DNA of 64,000 bases from Bog-473 sp963755375 (lineage in GTDB: Bacteria; Actinomycetota; Acidimicrobiia; Acidimicrobiales; RAAP-2), in NCBI GenBank assembly GCA_963755375.1, contig CAVWKG010000016.1:2232001-2296000 (forward strand). The letters run 5' to 3'. Made by a program: the position numbers and the translations under genes. The notes beneath the pieces were generated by a model. That model was not told the origin of the DNA. It saw nothing but the letters and a program-made list of their open reading frames with translations, and searched no databases. This document shows positions 63,158 through 64,000 of this stretch, piece after piece. Positions within the stretch are counted from its first letter, which is position 1; each line of letters opens with the position of its first letter.

Positions 63158-64000
63158 ATGCGACCACTCCCCGAGCTGACCCCGGCCAACGAGTGGTTCT
63201 GGACGTCCGGTGCCGACGGCACCCTGCGCATCCAGGGTTGTGACGACTGCGGTCAGCTGGTGCAGCCACCCGTGCCCATCTGCCCCTATTGCCGGAGCCG
63301 GTCGTCCAAGCCGACCGCGGTGTCGGGCCGCGGCACCATCGTCGGCTACACGGTCAACGCCCACCGCTGGCTGCCGGACTTCGACCCGCCCTACGTCATC
63401 GCCAATGTTGCATTGGCTGAGGACCCCCGCGTTCACCTGACGACGAACATCGTCGGCTGCGACCCGTCCGAGGTCGGGATCGGCCAGGAGGTCACGGTCC
63501 GCTTCGAGCAGCAAGAGGACGTCTGGCTGCCCCTCTTCGAATTGACGGGTGAACTCGACCCGGTCGACCGGGTCGTCGAACCGGTACGGCCGCTCCCCCG
63601 CGCGCCCCTCAGCGAGGAGCGCTTCGAGCACATGTCCGTCCTCAGCGGCATCGGCCGCTCCACCTTCGGCCGGCGCCTCATGGTCGACCCTCTCTCGTTG
63701 GCCGTCGATGCCAGCCTGGCGGCGATCGCTGATGCCGGGCTGACCCTCGACGACATCGACGGCCTATCGACGTACCCCGGGGCCAGCGGAGGGGGAATGA
63801 GCGAGGGCGGCGCGAGCGCCATCGAAGAAGCCCTGCGCATCCACCCGACCTGGATCAACGGTGGGGGCGACCTTCCCGGACCGGGTGGGGCCGTCATCGC
63901 CGCCGCCATGGCCGTCGCATCGGGACTGTGCCGCCACGTGCTCTGTTTCCGCACAGTCTGGGAGTCCACGTTCGCTACCCTCTCCGCCCAGGCACACGGT
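63158..64000 (+). CDS. DUF35/OB-fold zinc-ribbon domain fused to a thiolase-like domain (runs off right edge)
   Basis: At least 281 residues, open to the edge. The N-terminal part has a zinc ribbon, CDDC...CPYC (about residues 31-47), followed by an OB-fold (GTIVGYTVNAHRW, YVIANVALAED), the DUF35 domain. From about residue 165, GIGRSTFGRRLMVDPLSLAVDASLAAIADAGLTLDDIDGL matches the N-terminal part of SCP-x/Ltp2-type thiolases. In steroid degraders Ltp2 aldolase and a DUF35 partner work as a complex on C17 side-chain retro-aldol cleavage; here both are on one chain. Start ATG 63158 has no strong ribosome site. The active residues lie beyond the window. Confidence 0.75.
   Translation, partial: MRPLPELTPANEWFWTSGADGTLRIQGCDDCGQLVQPPVPICPYCRSRSSKPTAVSGRGTIVGYTVNAHRWLPDFDPPYVIANVALAEDPRVHLTTNIVGCDPSEVGIGQEVTVRFEQQEDVWLPLFELTGELDPVDRVVEPVRPLPRAPLSEERFEHMSVLSGIGRSTFGRRLMVDPLSLAVDASLAAIADAGLTLDDIDGLSTYPGASGGGMSEGGASAIEEALRIHPTWINGGGDLPGPGGAVIAAAMAVASGLCRHVLCFRTVWESTFATLSAQAHG

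Overview
The window is a GC-rich, gene-dense actinobacterial chromosome segment. Evidence for this is two mycothiol-dependent (MDMPI-type) proteins, GTG and TTG starts, many 4-base ATGA/GTGA gene overlaps, several promoters placed for leaderless mRNAs, and an LAxTG-type (class E sortase) wall-sorting motif. The mix of branched-chain amino acid (Liv) ABC transporters, crotonases, amidohydrolase-2 proteins, phytanoyl-CoA dioxygenase-like proteins and a methylmalonate-semialdehyde dehydrogenase is typical of soil or aquatic Actinomycetota, possibly Acidimicrobiia; the class is an inference. No rRNA, tRNA, CRISPR array, insertion sequence or phage gene was seen.

Layout. (1) 1-5635: a minus-strand operon with a small Tat-signal/LAYTG protein, an HPr-kinase-like ATPase, a PqqD-like chaperone and a phytanoyl-CoA-dioxygenase-like oxygenase, followed by a GNAT acetyltransferase, a crotonase and a second dioxygenase; a nucleotidyltransferase is divergent. 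This looks like an uncharacterised protein- or peptide-modification system. (2) 5662-10866: two mycothiol-type enzymes, an ArsR regulator with a START-domain protein on a leaderless promoter, a thiol dioxygenase with a rhodanese, and a secreted protein. (3) 11042-18215: complete liv transporter 1, a second binding protein and a TetR regulator. (4) 18239-21672: a large hydrolase with a PKD domain and an amidohydrolase.

(5) 21819-29178: glucuronide catabolism: uronate isomerase, a shikimate-kinase-like protein, beta-glucuronidase, a LacI regulator, a fructuronate-reductase-like dehydrogenase and a LarA-family epimerase. Mannonate dehydratase and KDG kinase/aldolase are absent from the cluster. 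The gene set fits an alternative route: glucuronate, fructuronate, mannonate, gluconate, 6-phosphogluconate. The 16-bp palindrome ATGCAAAGCTTTGCAT precedes both the uronate isomerase and a distant GH1 glycosidase. (6) 29194-40911: xylose/xyloside genes (oxidoreductase, xylA, xylB, GH43, LacI), and a divergent beta-galactosidase-galT-phosphatase-galactokinase operon. Similar LacI-type operators lie upstream of both. (7) 41030-52654: hydrolase, orphan Liv binding protein, ferredoxin, frameshifted 3-hydroxyisobutyrate dehydrogenase, CMD protein, acyl-CoA mutase large subunit, MarR, GH1, amidohydrolase, SDR, and a DUF427-TesB fusion followed by a DUF427 protein. (8) 52731-64000: crotonases, liv transporter 2 with a fused LivH-LivM permease, a second amidohydrolase paralogue, mmsA, and a DUF35-thiolase fusion running off the edge.

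An ACGTC-core motif recurs upstream of five genes or operons in parts 4, 7 and 8, suggesting one acyl-CoA/amidohydrolase regulon. Two genes carry apparent frameshifts (LarA-like in a GC-dinucleotide run; 3-hydroxyisobutyrate dehydrogenase), and xylB lacks a stop where one is expected; each could be a sequencing error or a real lesion.
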